The notes under the pieces: generated by a model
What the model was told of the DNA's origin: nothing
Databases searched by the model: none
What the model saw: only the letters and a program-made list of their open reading frames with translations
Made by a program: the position numbers and the translations under genes
In this document: piece by piece, positions 44,816 to 58,200 of the stretch
Position numbering within the stretch: position 1 is the first letter of the stretch
How the letters are laid out: each line of letters starts with the position of its first letter
Source of the DNA: Macrotrachela quadricornifera
Taxonomy: Eukaryota > Rotifera > Eurotatoria > Philodinida > Philodinidae
DNA: 64,000 nucleotides
Direction of reading: 5' to 3'
NCBI GenBank assembly: GCA_022393335.1
Contig: JAJEKB010000261.1
Coordinates: 1-64,000 of the forward strand

Positions 44816-47273
44816 CTAAGTTAATAATGAAGAATCTTTAGCTATATATGTAAAAAGATTATGTGCTGTTGCTATAGCAATAATATTGTCTATTGGATGA
44901 TAAGCACAATGAAGAATTTTTTTTGAAAATTCTAAACTATCAGGATTTATTTCATCACGACGATTTCGACGAGCAGATGATAAAATTTTTTTAGGTTTTA
45001 ATAATTGTCGTGGTCGAATAGCTTGGTCTCGAGAAGATTCAAATATTGCATCCTTACGTGTCAACCGTGATGTTATTTTAAATAAATTATGATAAGAACC
45101 AGTAAGTAAATGACTTAAGAGAAAAAAATAATTTTTCATTAATTTTATTTTAAAAAGTCATTTTTTAACTTACTCATCACGTGGTGACCAACAACATTCA
45201 AATTTATCAAAAATACAATCATTCTCATATAAAACACATAATTTTGTTCGAAGATATTCATGTATAGGATATACTTCAACTGGTTTATTATCCATTTGTA
45301 AATCCCATATTTTAAGATTAAGAAAATCTCTTGTAAGCATATATCTGCCTGAATGACTAAATTTTATGTCACTTATTGATGAAATTATTTCGGAAAAGAA
45401 ACTACGTGTCGATGGATCTTCAGGTTCTTCAAAAACTATATTAAATAAAAAATAAATATTTATTTTCGTTTTGTTTTTGTTTTTTTACCTTTGCAATGTC
45501 GATCACAAAGTGCTGATTGTCGCATATCACAAAGACGTATAATACCTCTTGAACTACTGTATACAAAAAGATTACATTCACGTGGATGAAATTCCGCACC
45601 AGTTATAACTTCAGTAAGATCCTCCATATTTGGTGGTTTTATATCAACAATATCTAAATAAATATTTTTTTAGATTATTTTTTTTTTTTTTTTAATAACA
45701 AATATTTAGTTTCTTGAAGAAATTTAAGAATATTTCCTTAGGATAAATCATATGTCAGATTTAATAAGTTATATGGTTTTTCTTTTTTTAATTATTAATT
45801 TTCATGTTACATGAGAAAAGAAGAATCTATATCTAATTATTATATACAATCAAGAATAATAGATAGTTTCGGCTTTTTTTTATAAGAAAAAAATTATACT
45901 CAGAATTAGTAGAGAAGAAACATCAAATTATCTCCCTATGTTCTTGTTTAACACAAATTTAACAAGAAGATCATTAGGTATAAACTTTTATCACAGTTAA
46001 AAATTGGTGTAATTTAATTCTTCACGTAAAAGATACCTTTATCACAAAAAACCTCGCACGCTTCTTTTAGAAGAAACCATTATCTAAATAAAAAATCTGA
46101 ATCTATCATGACAAAAAGAAATTATTTATAGTTCTTATTTAAAATCAAAAAGAATATTCTATAGAAAAATATCGATGTGGTTTTTTAAATTTGTCAAATA
46201 GATAAAAGACATTTAAAAAAAAACATATTTTTATTTTTGATTATTCCATTAGCAAAAAATACTATAAAATAATTGAATAGTAGAGCATATGCATGAATGA
46301 TCAAGTAGAATATATATATATTCTTTATTAATTTTATTCTATTCGAACAAAAATCAATTATTCTTTTTTAAATTTATAATCACTAAATAAAAAAAATACT
46401 TACTAAAACTTTGATTTGTTACTTCAGTATGCCATAAATTAATTCTTAAATCATCAGCAGATAAAAATGTTTCTTGATCACTATTTAATGATATTGAATT
46501 AATATGATATGTATGTGCATTACCAAAAACACGTTTTGGTGTTGCTTCAACCATTAATTCCATCGGTCGAATAATTGGTATTCGTAAATTTGTTATATTA
46601 TTTGCTGAACGAACTATTCCATTATCATCACGTAAATTATAACCTTCAGCTCGTTTTGTTTTTTCAGAAATTTTCCATAATTTAACTGTTTTATCTAAAA
46701 AGAAGAAAAACTTTAGAAAAGAAAATTTTTTTAAATTTCGATTTACCATTTGTTGAAAGAAGAAATTGTGCAGCATTTTTTCTTTTAAGCCAACGTATTT
46801 GATTAATTTTTTCTTCAATTTCTAAACTTTTTAAATAATCAAATTCTGGTTCATGGGAATGAAATGTTATATAAACATTATATTCATTACGATGTAATGA
46901 TGCTTTTGTCTTTAAAAAATAAAACAAAAAAAAAAAGTGAAATGCCAATAGAAATTTTCTTACTTGTTGTTCACGTTGAAATACAACAATTCTTCCACCT
47001 TTATCTCCAACGGCAAGTAATTCTCCATCTTCATTAAATTCAATAGTAGATATTAAATCCGCTAAATGAAAAGAAAAACACAAAAACAAACCTTGATCTT
47101 TTTTTTTCTAATATGAAAATAAGTTTATACCTTCTTGTACTTCATCATCAACCGGTCCTTTTACTTGCGATGGATACCATTCAAGTAAATCATCATCACT
47201 ACCGGCATCTAAAATAAAAGAAAAAAATAAATAAATTTCTTTTATTTAAATTTATTTAATTTTTACTATGCAT
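44816..47273 (-). CDS. PPP2R2: PP2A regulatory subunit B (B55/PR55 family)
   Basis: Eight exons: 47273-47267, 47208-47131, 47061-46964, 46909-46747, 46694-46404, 45653-45489, 45435-45174 and 45113-44816. All phases agree, giving 453 aa (human about 447). It is a seven-bladed WD40 propeller that targets PP2A to substrates. Hallmarks in order: [167 protein letters not shown] and KILHCAYHP near the C-terminus. The first coding exon is tiny (Met-His plus one base) and inferred from phase and a GT donor, so the exact N-terminus is less certain. The gene is divergent from RPLP2. The intron at 45654-46403 is 750 bp without features. Confidence 0.95.
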
Positions 47274-47734
47274 ATCAACATCAGATATATAAGCCAGTTT
47301 GAATAAATAAATAAATTAATGAAATATATATATATATGTATATATATATATTAAATAATAATTCACAAAAAGATAAGTTTTAATCGTTGTTCGATATTTA
47401 TCATCGGAATGAATAAATAGAAATAAAAATGATGTATAACATCAAATATCGTCCATGAAAAAAAAGAAGAAAAAAGAAATAAACAAATCTTTTCTCATGC
47501 TTGCTTTTTATTCTATTGGTTTAGAAAATAAACCAATGAAATATTTATTAGATAATGTGATGCATTTATGCAATATGTTATTCATCGCATTTTCTTTTTT
47601 CATCGAGGTTTTATAAATACTTCTGTTGGTTTATTCTTATTAGTTATTTATTATTTTGAATACTTAAGAAGAATTTTTATATATTTTTAATTTTTTAGAC
47701 GCTTTAAATAGTTACGCTCTGATTTTTAATCAAA
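47274..47734. promoter_or_regulatory. Short divergent promoter region PPP2R2 / RPLP2
   Basis: Only 461 bp separate two divergent start codons. The region has (TA)n tracts (47330-47352) and A-rich sequence. TTTTTTAG at about 47692-47699 followed by ACGCTTTAAATAG looks like an acceptor in the RPLP2 leader. A shared bidirectional promoter is inferred from spacing only. Confidence 0.4.
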
Positions 47735-48160
47735 ATGCGTTACGCAGCGGCTTATGTTCTTGCAACACTTGCTGGTAATTCAAATCCAGATGCAAAAACA
47801 ATATCAAAAATTCTTGGTAGCGTCGGTATTGATTGTGACGATAAAAAAGCACAAAAAGTTATTGATGCATGCAAAGGAAAAGATCTTGAACAAATTATTG
47901 CAGAAGGTACAAAGAAATTATCAAGTTTACCAGCAGGAGGTGGTGCTGTAGCAGCAAGTGGAAGTACAGGAGGTTCAGCAGGAGCAACAACTGATGCGAA
48001 AAAAGGTGCTGCTAAAGAAGAACCAAAGAAAGAAGAAAAGAAGAAAGACGAATCGGATGAAGAAGGAGATGATATGGTTTGTATTAAAATTAGTCTTATA
48101 TTTTAATTAATAATTTTCTTTTTTTTTTCTGTTTGTTAGGGTTTTGGTTTATTTGATTAA
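47735..48160 (+). CDS. RPLP2: 60S acidic ribosomal protein P2
   Basis: Two exons (47735-48076, 48140-48160) encode 120 aa. It is a component of the ribosomal stalk that recruits elongation-factor GTPases. The N-terminal dimerisation part reads MRYAAAYVLATLAGN, then SKILGSVGIDCD and AQKVIDACKGKDLEQIIAEG. An Ala/Gly-rich hinge and an acidic Lys/Glu stretch lead to the conserved tail DESDEEGDDMGFGLFD. The second exon carries only the last six residues GFGLFD, which in all P-proteins bind ribosome-directed factors. Length (115-ish in animals) fits. AATAAA directly follows the stop codon (48161-48166). Confidence 0.97.
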
Positions 48161-48836
48161 AATAAATCTATCATCGTTAAATTTTTATCAAACAAATTCA
48201 CATCATCCTCATTCGTACTTGTTACGTTTGTTTTTGTTAATGTTTGTGTTTTGTATTGATCTGTTATAAAAAAAAAAAAAAAACTAAGAAAACGAATGAA
48301 AAAAAAAGAAAATAAGAAAACATAATGAATCATTAACATCTTGACAAAGAAAAAGAATATTTTTTTATTATTATTATTAAACATTGAATAGAATTGTTTT
48401 TGCATAAATGAAAACAAATATGTAGAGGATTTATTAAGAAATTTGATTGGTTCATTTTATCGATTCATAGTAACCAAGCAGACAAACAGACAGAAAGCAA
48501 CAGGAAGGAAGGAAGACGTAGCAGCAGAGAACGAGCGAGGCACGCAAGAAAGCAGGTGACTTTTCTGCTGCCGTCACCATTGGTCTAAAATATATTTAAT
48601 AAAAAACAAAAAAAAAAAGAAAAATTTATGCATTGTTTTAGATATTTGTTCCTATATGATTCTATAATATAAATATATTCTTCCGTTCTATTATTTTACA
48701 TTTCGATGAACAATTGTTTTTATTGGTATCAGTGTTCATATTGGAACAATAATAACAAATATATAAATAGTAAATAAAAAAAAATATTTATTTATTTTTT
48801 TGTTATATTTTTATTTTTAATATTATATGATATTAG
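48161..48836. other. Intergenic spacer RPLP2 / ZRANB1
   Basis: It holds the RPLP2 3' end and a GC-richer island at 48475-48585. Inside the island, AGCAGCAGA and TCTGCTGC plus GGTGAC and GTCACC can pair in two short hairpins. It ends in ATGATATTAG whose AG is directly followed by the ZRANB1 ATG. Confidence 0.5.
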
Positions 48837-51800
48837 ATGAGCACTTCAATTAATGATGATGATGATGATATTCAACATCATAATAATAATGTTGAAACAA
48901 ATAATTCAAATTCAATGGCAACAACAACATTAATTGATGATAAATGGTCATGCTCAGAATGTACATATTTAAATTTTGCAGTTGCACAAAAATGTACAAT
49001 GTGTCGACAAGCAAAAACAATAACAATGAATACAGCATCAGCAGATATTTATCAATTAAATACATCATCTGAATCTAATACACAACAAGAACAAGCACAA
49101 CAACAAATACCAACAACATATATTGATTCAGTTGAAAAATGGCCATGTGATCAATGTACATTTCTTAATTATCCAAGAGCAATACGTTGTACACAATGTG
49201 GTTCATATCGTCTTATTGGAACATCACGTGTTTCACCTGTGCCATTATCAATTGATACAAATACTAATGAACGAATCTCACCACCACCATCAATTACTGA
49301 TGCTCGTGTTATTTCACAACGTTTAAGAAAATGGACATGTAGTCGATGTACAACTGATAGTAAGTTATTATAAATAAAGAAATCTTAGAAGTTCAATTAA
49401 AAGAAAAAAATAATAAATAAATAATTTTTGATTGAAAATATCAAAATAAAAAAGTATCCTTAAAAGTAAAAACATCGAACTTATAAAGATCAAGGTCATA
49501 TAAACAAGAATCGATTTAGGTTGTTTTTTTTGTAATTTGTTAGATTATCCAGCTACAAAAAAATGTATATCATGTGGAAATTCTCGTCATAATACTTCCC
49601 AAACTCCTAATCCGATTATATCAGCATCAACATGTTCATCATCATCAACATGTTCATCAATTTTAATTGGTACAGATGAAGAACAACGTATGAATGCAAT
49701 AAATAAATCAATGGAAAATATAAATGTTGAAAGAATATCAAATAAAGAAAGTAAACATAATCGTTTAACTGGTGAAAAACGTTTAATAACAAATAAAAGA
49801 AATTCATCATCAACAATAACAACAACAGCATCTGATCGTTTATGGTTAAAAGCTTGTCAAACATTACTTGATCATGGTTCATTAACAATTATATTTGAAT
49901 ATTTATTATGTGGTGGTGATCCAACACGTCAAATAACAATTGATGATACACAATTTCTTCATTGTTCATATTTATCATCAATTGAACTTGTTGGACGTAC
50001 ATTGAAAAATTTAGCTAATATAACAGGACAAATTGAACAATTTTGTAAATTTGAAACAGCATTTCAACAATTAATGAGACAACAGAAAAAAAATCCACAT
50101 CAAAGACGTGTACCAGCTAATATATGTAATAGAATAAATGGAATGATTCAACATTTTTTTCATAGTCATTTAAAAATAAAAAAAATTACAGATTTTCAAT
50201 CATATTTTTTAACAGAATGGTTTACAGCTGTTTTACCAGCAGGTTAAAATAGAATAAAAAAACAATATTTGATTTTTTTATTTGATTTGTATTTTTTTTT
50301 TCAGAAATTCGTGATTTTTCTCATCGAACGCAACAACAAATATTTGATGATATTCTAGATCAACAAGTTCAACAAGGTAAAATATTTATTTCTTACAAAA
50401 AAAAAAGATTTCTTCTGTTTTTTGAAGAACTTGAAGTAGACAATCGTATAATAAATTGGAATAGTGAAGTAACAAATCGATTTCATTCTCGTTTATATGC
50501 ATTATGGAATCGAAAAAATGGTGATTGTTTATTAGATAGTGTTTTACAAGTTTGTCTTGGAGTATGGGATACAGAGAATACATTACGTCGAGCTATGGCT
50601 GAATCTTTACAAAATGGTTCAAATAAGTATGAAATATATAAATAAATTTTATAATTTATATAGTTTTTATTTTTCTTAAATAGATTTTTTGAACGATGGA
50701 GTGAATATGAACGATTAGTTGCAGAGAAACAACAATATAGACAAGATGAACATCAATTACGTAGTGATTGGAATGATGTATTAACATTTGCAAATCAACC
50801 TGGTGAAAGTTTAGGACATGCACATATATTTGCATTATCACATATACTTCGTCGACCAATTATTGTTTATGGTGTAACAAATGTTAAATCATATCGTGGA
50901 GAATATTTTATTGGTCTTGCACGTTTTCAAGGTGTCTATTTACCATTACTTTGGGAAACAAATTTTTGTTCAAAATCACCTATATGTCTTGGATTTACTC
51001 GTAATCATTTTTCTGCACTTGTACCTATGCAAGAACGTATTAATATATCATCATCATCATCATCATCACGTTCATCATCACCATTAATTCATAATCATGA
51101 TATTGATATACAACAACGTCCATTATCATCACCATCATCATCGTCTTTATCACCTTCATTAACAAACCAACAACAACAAATTGATAACAGTGATACACAA
51201 ACATTTTATCATCCATTAATGGATTCAGATGGAAATCTTTTACCTGTTCATTTTCTTACATCGTCTGAAGTACGTATATGTTTAGTTTTTAAAAACATAT
51301 AACGAATGAAATAAATTAAATAATCATGCTTTGTCTTATTTAATATAACATAAAAAAAATTATATGTATAGCTGTAGTTAAAAGAACATGCATAAATTCT
51401 TTTTTATCTTAGGAACTTTTTTTCATGACTGAAAGCAATTATAAGGGCTATGCTTTTTATAATTGACTTTTCGATAGTTATATTAGATAACGACTATGGA
51501 AAAATATGGTCTTTCTTATTTTTAATATATATTTATATGATTATATAACCTATTTCTACCTTGAAAAATCTATCATATATCAGTACTATATTGTTAAAGG
51601 AAAGCAATAAGATCTATTTGCGTGATTCATTGTAAAAAGAGACTCTACTAAGAACTATCTATTACAATAATACTAGATTCAAATAAATCGCTGCTAGTTA
51701 AAATATCCCATTGAACAATTGAAATAAATACCTGTAAAAGTAAGAAAAAAAGCTTGTGAATGGAATTATTCTACAAATACAGATGTGTAGTCTATTACAC

Positions 51801-52783
51801 ATTGATATGCAATTTTTATGGTCTTTGTTTAGTTAACATGCTGAAAAATGACCTATTTTTTTGTTAGCTGAAAATGATAAGAAAGAACGATACTACTCTA
51901 AAAAGATTTTATTAATAAGAACGTCTCATATGAGAAAAATGACTGAAAATATAATAACCGTGCCATTGAATGCTTCGTTAACATTAATTCACCACCAGTA
52001 TTGAAGTACTCATCTAGGATGTTGATCTCATAGGAATTTGCTGTCAATCACAAGTTGTAATGTTAAGAAGATAAATTCAAAACAATATTAGATCTGAAAA
52101 ACGTTTGTTGTGTCCAAATATAAAAGATTTTTGTTTTCTATTTTCTTTAAAAATAAATAAAGAGAATATGAAATTGTACCGATTTAAAGTACTTTTCGTG
52201 ACTTATCAACTACACTATAAATCATTTCAAATAGAACCTGTGTAAAAAAAAAGAATGTGCAAGTTTGTTTTTTAACTATAGCTGTATATATGCACTTATT
52301 GTTTTCGAAATAAATAAAATTTTATAGAACTAATTTTTGATTTTTAATTTTATCCCATTGGATACTATTAGTAATAATCTCATACATAAAACAAAGATAT
52401 TAAAGCAGATTTGTAAATATCGATGATTTATTTTCCTTATAGCTAATATATTTCTATTTTGTTTTAATCCAATGTATTAATTGATTGAAAAATGATATGA
52501 AACAGGAATATTTAATCTATTTGATTGATTATTTAGATTGGACATGAACAAGCTATTCTTCATCAATGGCTTGATTGTGGTTTTACAAATAATGGTTTAT
52601 TAATAGCTAAACAAAAAGTTGGTAAGTTATTTTAATGGTTATTTCTATTTTTCTTTTTTAATCTATAAATAATTTCACTTAGGAAAACGTCCTCAGGTGT
52701 GTCAACAGTCACTCGATGCTTGGCTTAATCTTTATTCGTCGAACAATGGTAGTGCTCGTCGAATGGATGTATCATCGAGATAG
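48837..52783 (+). CDS. ZRANB1: OTU-family deubiquitinase TRABID
   Basis: Seven exons (48837-49359, 49544-50242, 50305-50376, 50428-50626, 50684-51269, 52537-52621, 52683-52783) give 754 aa; human is 708. It cleaves K29/K33/K63-linked ubiquitin chains. There are three NZF zinc fingers: WSCSECTYLNF...CTMC, WPCDQCTFLNYPRA..CTQC and WTCSRCT..NYPATKKCISC, the last split by an intron. Then comes an ankyrin-like helical region (about 270-430) and the OTU domain, with catalytic Cys at about 465 in NGDCLLDSVLQ and His at about 606 in RNHFSALV. A Ser/Gln-rich insert follows the OTU His, where human TRABID is shorter, and the tail matches again (QAILHQWLDCGFT). The fifth intron is 1,267 bp. The AG of an acceptor touches the start ATG, so an upstream leader must be spliced on if that site is used. 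Confidence 0.95.
51270..52536 (+). other. 1.27-kb intron of ZRANB1
   Basis: Donor GTACGT at 51270 and acceptor TTATTTAG ending at 52536. The sequence is AT-rich. I see no exon, inverted-repeat element or RNA gene in it. Confidence 0.65.
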
Positions 52784-53047
52784 ATTTAATTATATATGTA
52801 CAATTTGTTTTTTTTTCTTTTTTTTCCTCTTCGTTTTTTTTCTGTTTTCATCCTCTCTAGCAACAAAATATTTAGTCTGATGATTGATTCTCTTTTTCTT
52901 TTGCTCTCTCATACAGGGTGCTACTTGTCGATTAATGCTTCTCGGTTTTTTTTTCTTCATTTGGTTTTGTTTGTCATCTATTTGCTTGCATTCCATCGAG
53001 TTTATCATATCATTATAAATCCCCACCAAAGCTTAATGAAATATTCG

Positions 53048-53057
53048 NNNNNNNNNN
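53048..53057. other. Assembly gap (10 N) at a TA microsatellite
   Basis: Ten N immediately precede a run of TATATATA, so the gap most likely reflects an unresolved microsatellite in the ZRANB1 3' UTR. Confidence 1.
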
Positions 53058-53137
53058 ATATATATATATATATGCATAGACGAAGAAAATATATGGGTGT
53101 CCCAGGTATATAGTAATAGAAGAAAATGTACAGCGTT

Positions 53138-53143
53138 AATAAA
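53138..53143 (+). terminator. Candidate ZRANB1 polyadenylation signal
   Basis: AATAAA (within GTTAATAAAATG), 355 bases after the ZRANB1 stop. It is the clearest signal downstream of that stop. Confidence 0.4.
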
Positions 53144-53962
53144 ATGTGAATTGAAGCAAAATCGTGATAAATCTTATCTGTTTATCTTTTGACAAATGTC
53201 ATATGTGGTAATGTATGCATTTAAATTGATGTATTGTATTATCTGATTTTGATCAAAGTTGTATTTTCTTACCTTATGTACAGTTGATTGATGACTAGTT
53301 TGATTCGAATGATTAAGACTAAGAATTTGGTCAGGATAGAAATAATTGTACTGGATAGTCTCAAAGTTATTTGAAGAGAAAGAGATTTACAACTTTATAT
53401 ACATGGGTGATTTGCAATAAGTCTGTATTGTTTGCGAAAAAAAAAATTTTCAAAATTAAGTTGTTTCCACTTGTTGATTTTATTATTATTTATCAAAGGA
53501 GAACAAGAAAATCATTTTTGAATAAATTCTACACATGCGGGAAGATACGGAAGTTCTAAGAAATCGTTATAATTTTTGAGGTCATTTCTCTAAAAATCAT
53601 AGATAATTGACATAAACTAAAACTGTGGCATATAGTTCGATAAATTTCGATGAAATGAATTTAATAGTACATGTTACATTGCAACTGCACGTTTATAGCA
53701 GATTTCAAAGACGGAAATTCCATTCTTCAATCATGAAATACGTTATTATGCATGAAAAATTTTCAATTTATTTCAAAACAATAATAACCGTAAAAAAATA
53801 ACTATTAGCGATATTTATCAGATTTTTCTTGTCAAAGTTTTTTTCTAATCAAATAGATGTTGAGAAAACGATATTGAGAATGTCGCTATATTATCAAACT
53901 TTGATATCTAATAATCGTTCTGCATCAAACGACTTATTTTTCGCATAAATTTTATCATCGGT

Positions 53963-54433
53963 TTATACTGTTATTTCATAGATATTCGCTATACCTTTTG
54001 CAAGTGTTAATGTTGATATTAATATTACAACATTAGTTTTATCATAAATCAATAATTTATTGCTTTTTTTATTTTTAATAACGTCTGCACTCTTGAGTAC
54101 AAAATGATATGAATCATTTGAGTTAAATGCAATAGTTTGATCTATTAAATGCGTGACAACTGACCCAATTTCATCTGCAATAACTTTTCCATGCTCCATT
54201 CTTACCAACACTGCATAGCGTCCTTGAAAGTTAAAACAATTTATTTAAAATCCATGTGACTATATTCACGATCCAATATATATATATATATTATCCAAAG
54301 TATCTTGTGAGACATTTTCTACGACAACGGATAATTTTTTCTCGAACTATTTATTTTGGGTGGTTGCACAGGTAGTTATCATAGGTTGAGAAAAAGAAAC
54401 AGAGTTGCGCTCCGAAACGTCAAGATCCGACAT
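53963..54433 (-). pseudogene. Probable decayed gene, unidentified
   Basis: ATG at 54433 starts 28 codons (MSDLDVSERNSVSFSQPMIT onward) to TAG. The same frame then reads on through FEKKLSVVVENVSQDTLDNI to a TAA. After a TTTCAAG acceptor-like site, about 86 further codons run to the TAA ending at 53963 (GRYAVLVRMEHGKVIADEIG, then SYHFVLKSADVIKNKKSNKL, then NVVILISTLTLAKGIANIYE). The last part has a convincing protein-like composition. Either it is a multi-exon gene whose introns I mis-set, or a gene with a nonsense mutation. No family is recognised. Confidence 0.4.
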
Positions 54434-55244
54434 CGTTGTGATCAAAACAAAATAATCAAAATATCGTGGAATATTTAGTGTGATAAATATAATTTTTAAT
54501 TTTGTATTTCAAGTTTCTTCTTGAAACTATAATGTAATGAAAGTTTTTTTTCCTTAAAAAATGATGCCTTCATTTCTCTATGGTTTGAGGTTTTTTCTAG
54601 TCTTTGATAAGAAATCTGTTTGTCTTCATCAACGTTTTTTATCTCTCAAAACAAAAAACCAACAAATATTTGTCACCGCAGAGATTATCAAAATTTAGCA
54701 AAAAAAGTACGATGTTGTAATGCACTATTTATGTTCTCTGAGAATCAACAGTATCTTCTATTGAATAGTAAAAAAAGAGTTAAACTAAAAGCAAGAAATG
54801 ATGATGACAGAAATATACTTTTTAATTAACAGATGGAGAAAAATACAGAATTTTAACCTTGCCCTTTACATCAGTTCTCATATACTTGAATGGTTGCGTA
54901 TATACGTCAAAAATTGAAACAGTACAGATTTATTGCAAACCATTCATATGTATATGACATGCATAAGGTTTCTTATTGTGAATTATAATATAGATTCATT
55001 TTCTAGTTTAATTTTCTCTCCAAGACTCTCCGTCTTTATTGATCAATACGAATAACATTGTAATGAGAACAAGACAAAAAAAAACAAGCATTGTAAGCGG
55101 CGAATGAAAGAGATAGACAAAAAAAAACTAAAGAAAAGCAATACATAAACAAACATAATAGACAGAACACAACGAGTAAATTACGTTATTTACCCGCATC
55201 ATCATACAGAAAATACGAAAAAAAAACAACAAAACAAAACAGAA

Positions 55245-58200
55245 TCACTCATCATCCGAATTTCCTTCTTCATCTTCATCATCTTCATCTTCACCATTAT
55301 TATTCGTTTCATCAACATTACGTAAAACAATTTCACCTTTATAATTATGAAAATGATAATCAGATGTTGCCATATCAATAGCCCAACGAAATTTTTCACG
55401 TTGAGTTTTCGAATAAACTTTTTCAATTGGTACATTCCATTTTTTACACCTTAATAAAATAAGTAAAAATTATTTTATAAAATACAAAAAAAGAAATAAA
55501 AATTTTTTTTTTTATACCATGCTACACTAATACGTGGATCAAGATAATTAAGTTTTGATGTTCCAAGTGCAATATCTTTATTTTCTTCTCGATCAAGTGC
55601 TTGTAATTCAAGTTTTTTTAATGCTTCTTCTGAACGTTGTACTTTTTTTTCAATTTGTTCCACTTTTTTTTGAGATGCTTGGCTTTTAGAATTTTTATAT
55701 TCTGTTTTAGCTCGTTTAAGTTCACCTTTTTGTTCATTAGTTTCAGCTTTTTTTGCATCAATCTTTGAGAAGAAGAAAAAGAAAATATTCTATCTAAAGT
55801 AAATCAATTATTTATCTTACTTTGGCACGAAGTGTTTCCATGCTTCTTTCAAATGTTTTTGGTACTGAACGTTGATGATTACAAAGTATTGCAACTTGAC
55901 GATTAGCACGATTATAAGCAAGAACTTTTTCTGGTACATTTACTTTTGGAATTGTAAGTAAATCAAGTTGTTCTTGAAGTGTTTTTGATGCATTATACGT
56001 TCGAAATACTTTAGCTGTAAGACCTTCCATTAATTCACTTAAATATTGATTAAGACTTGATGTCTATTTAAATAAATATAAGAAAAATTAATTTTAAGCA
56101 AAAGAAAGAAAATTTTCTTTTTGATTTTCTTACTGTAAGACGATCAAATAATTCATCTTCGCCTTCTTTATTTTCGATAAATAATTTTAAATTTTTATAT
56201 ACACGTGGTTCAACACTGACTTTATTGTTATATCTAAATATGAATTCATTTTTAAAAATAAAATAATTCATTATTATTGTTAGTTTACCTAATACTATCT
56301 TTGCCAAGAAAATCAAATTCGACAACATTTTCGCCAATATCATCTATTTTATCATGTAATGTTATATGTTCAACACGTAATGAACAACAACCAACTGTAT
56401 CGGCTTCATCTTCATCTTTTTCATTACCAACACGAAGAGCAAGCTAAAGAAAAAAAAAAGTTAATTTAATTTTTTTTATTTTTTACTTCATAAGATGAAA
56501 TATTATTAATTTACTTTATCGATAAAATAAAGTGCAACAGCACGTTGACGTATACGCATTTCTTTACTTTTCCAATCAACTTGATAATTTTCACGTATTT
56601 TATCAATAACTCGATGAAGTTTTCGTGCTTTTTCATATTTTTGCCAATCACGTTCACCCTAAAAAAGAAAAATATTTTTATATTAATTCTATGAAATAGT
56701 ATTTATCTGTATAATATTTCCGTAAAGAGAAACATATAGTGATATTATCAGACTACATTTTTCTATAAAATAATAATTGAAAAATGAAAATCAGTTTAAG
56801 AATTCATGTCTATAGACTACCTCACATATATTTATCCTCATATGAATAATTATTCTATGACTCACGTAGAGATCTTGCACAATCAACTTTTAATGACTCC
56901 AACTCTAGAAAATTATGTTTTGCTGACTTCGTTGAAGTCGAAGTTTTCTACAAGTCCTCAAACTCATGAAAATTGCTATTTAAAATTTTTTCATCTTTTT
57001 TTTTTTTTTTACAAACCTTAACACGTGATGAAGCATTTAACATAATATATTTATTATTTCCTCGAATATTTTCTGTCCACATAACCAACCATGATACTTT
57101 ATTATCATGTCGAACTTCTTTCCATCGATGTCCTTCAGGCGGCTTAGGTATATGCGCTTCTCGACCAATATTAATAATAATATCTTCAGGTCGAATACGT
57201 TTTTTAACACAACCCATTTTTGGATGTTCACCTCGACCACGAAAAAGACCAGGTGGTTCAATTTTATAATTTCCAACTGGTTGTCGATGTTTATCCCACA
57301 TACAATAACCATATTCTTTACGTATTTTTTCATTATCATCTTTTAATTTTTTTTTCTCTTCTTTACTAAGATTTTTTCTTTGTTCACTTTGTTCTTTAAA
57401 ATAATTTGCAACTTGTGTAAAATCACATTTACGTATATCTTTTATTAATTCACGTTCAGCTTGTGTCATTGATTTACGCCAATCAGCCATAAAATTAGTA
57501 TTAAAAACTTCTTTCGATGTATAATCATGATCAAGCATACGTGCATAAAATGTCATTATTTCTTCAGCTGGCTCTTTTAATTTAACTTCTGTACCTAGAA
57601 AAGAACGAAAAGAAAATTTTCAATTTAAAAATAACTAAACAAATATTTAAATAGGAAACAAACCATTATAAAAAAATTTTACATGGGATGGTAATGGTTC
57701 ATAAGGAGGTGGAAATAATGGACCTTTGTGTTCAAGTGTTGTCCATTTACGACCATCAGTGTATTTTTCTTCTTCCCACCTTAAAAAATTTAAATAGATT
57801 AAATTTATTAAAACGAAAGATTTTTTACCATCGCCAAACCTCTTCTTCTTCTTCTTTTTTCTTTCGTCTTCCAGTTGTTTCTTTAACTGGTGATGAAGTT
57901 ATTGTAGGTTTTAATTCTTTTTTTGGAGTTACTTTTTCTTGTTTAATATTTGGTGATGGTTTTTTACTAGGCGATGATGGTGATGGTTTAACATTTGATG
58001 TTTTTTCTTTTTTTACAACAACTGGTGTTGTTGAATTCAATTTTTTTTCTATTTGATTTTTAGCTTTTTTTGCCTAAATATATAAAAAATAAACAAATAT
58101 TAAAAAAGAAATATACTATTAAATAAATTTACTAATGGAATATCATCATCAGAATCGGCAGTTGTACTTTTACGTTTAGGTGGTGATGATTGGGATTTTG

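Larger units (their letters stand above)
52784..55244. other. Convergent intergenic spacer ZRANB1 / TOP1
   Basis: It contains the ZRANB1 3' UTR (T-rich, AATAAA at 53138-53143), a 10-N gap next to a (TA)n tract, and a decayed minus-strand gene (53963-54433). The rest, including 54840-55240, shows no coding signal. Confidence 0.5.
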
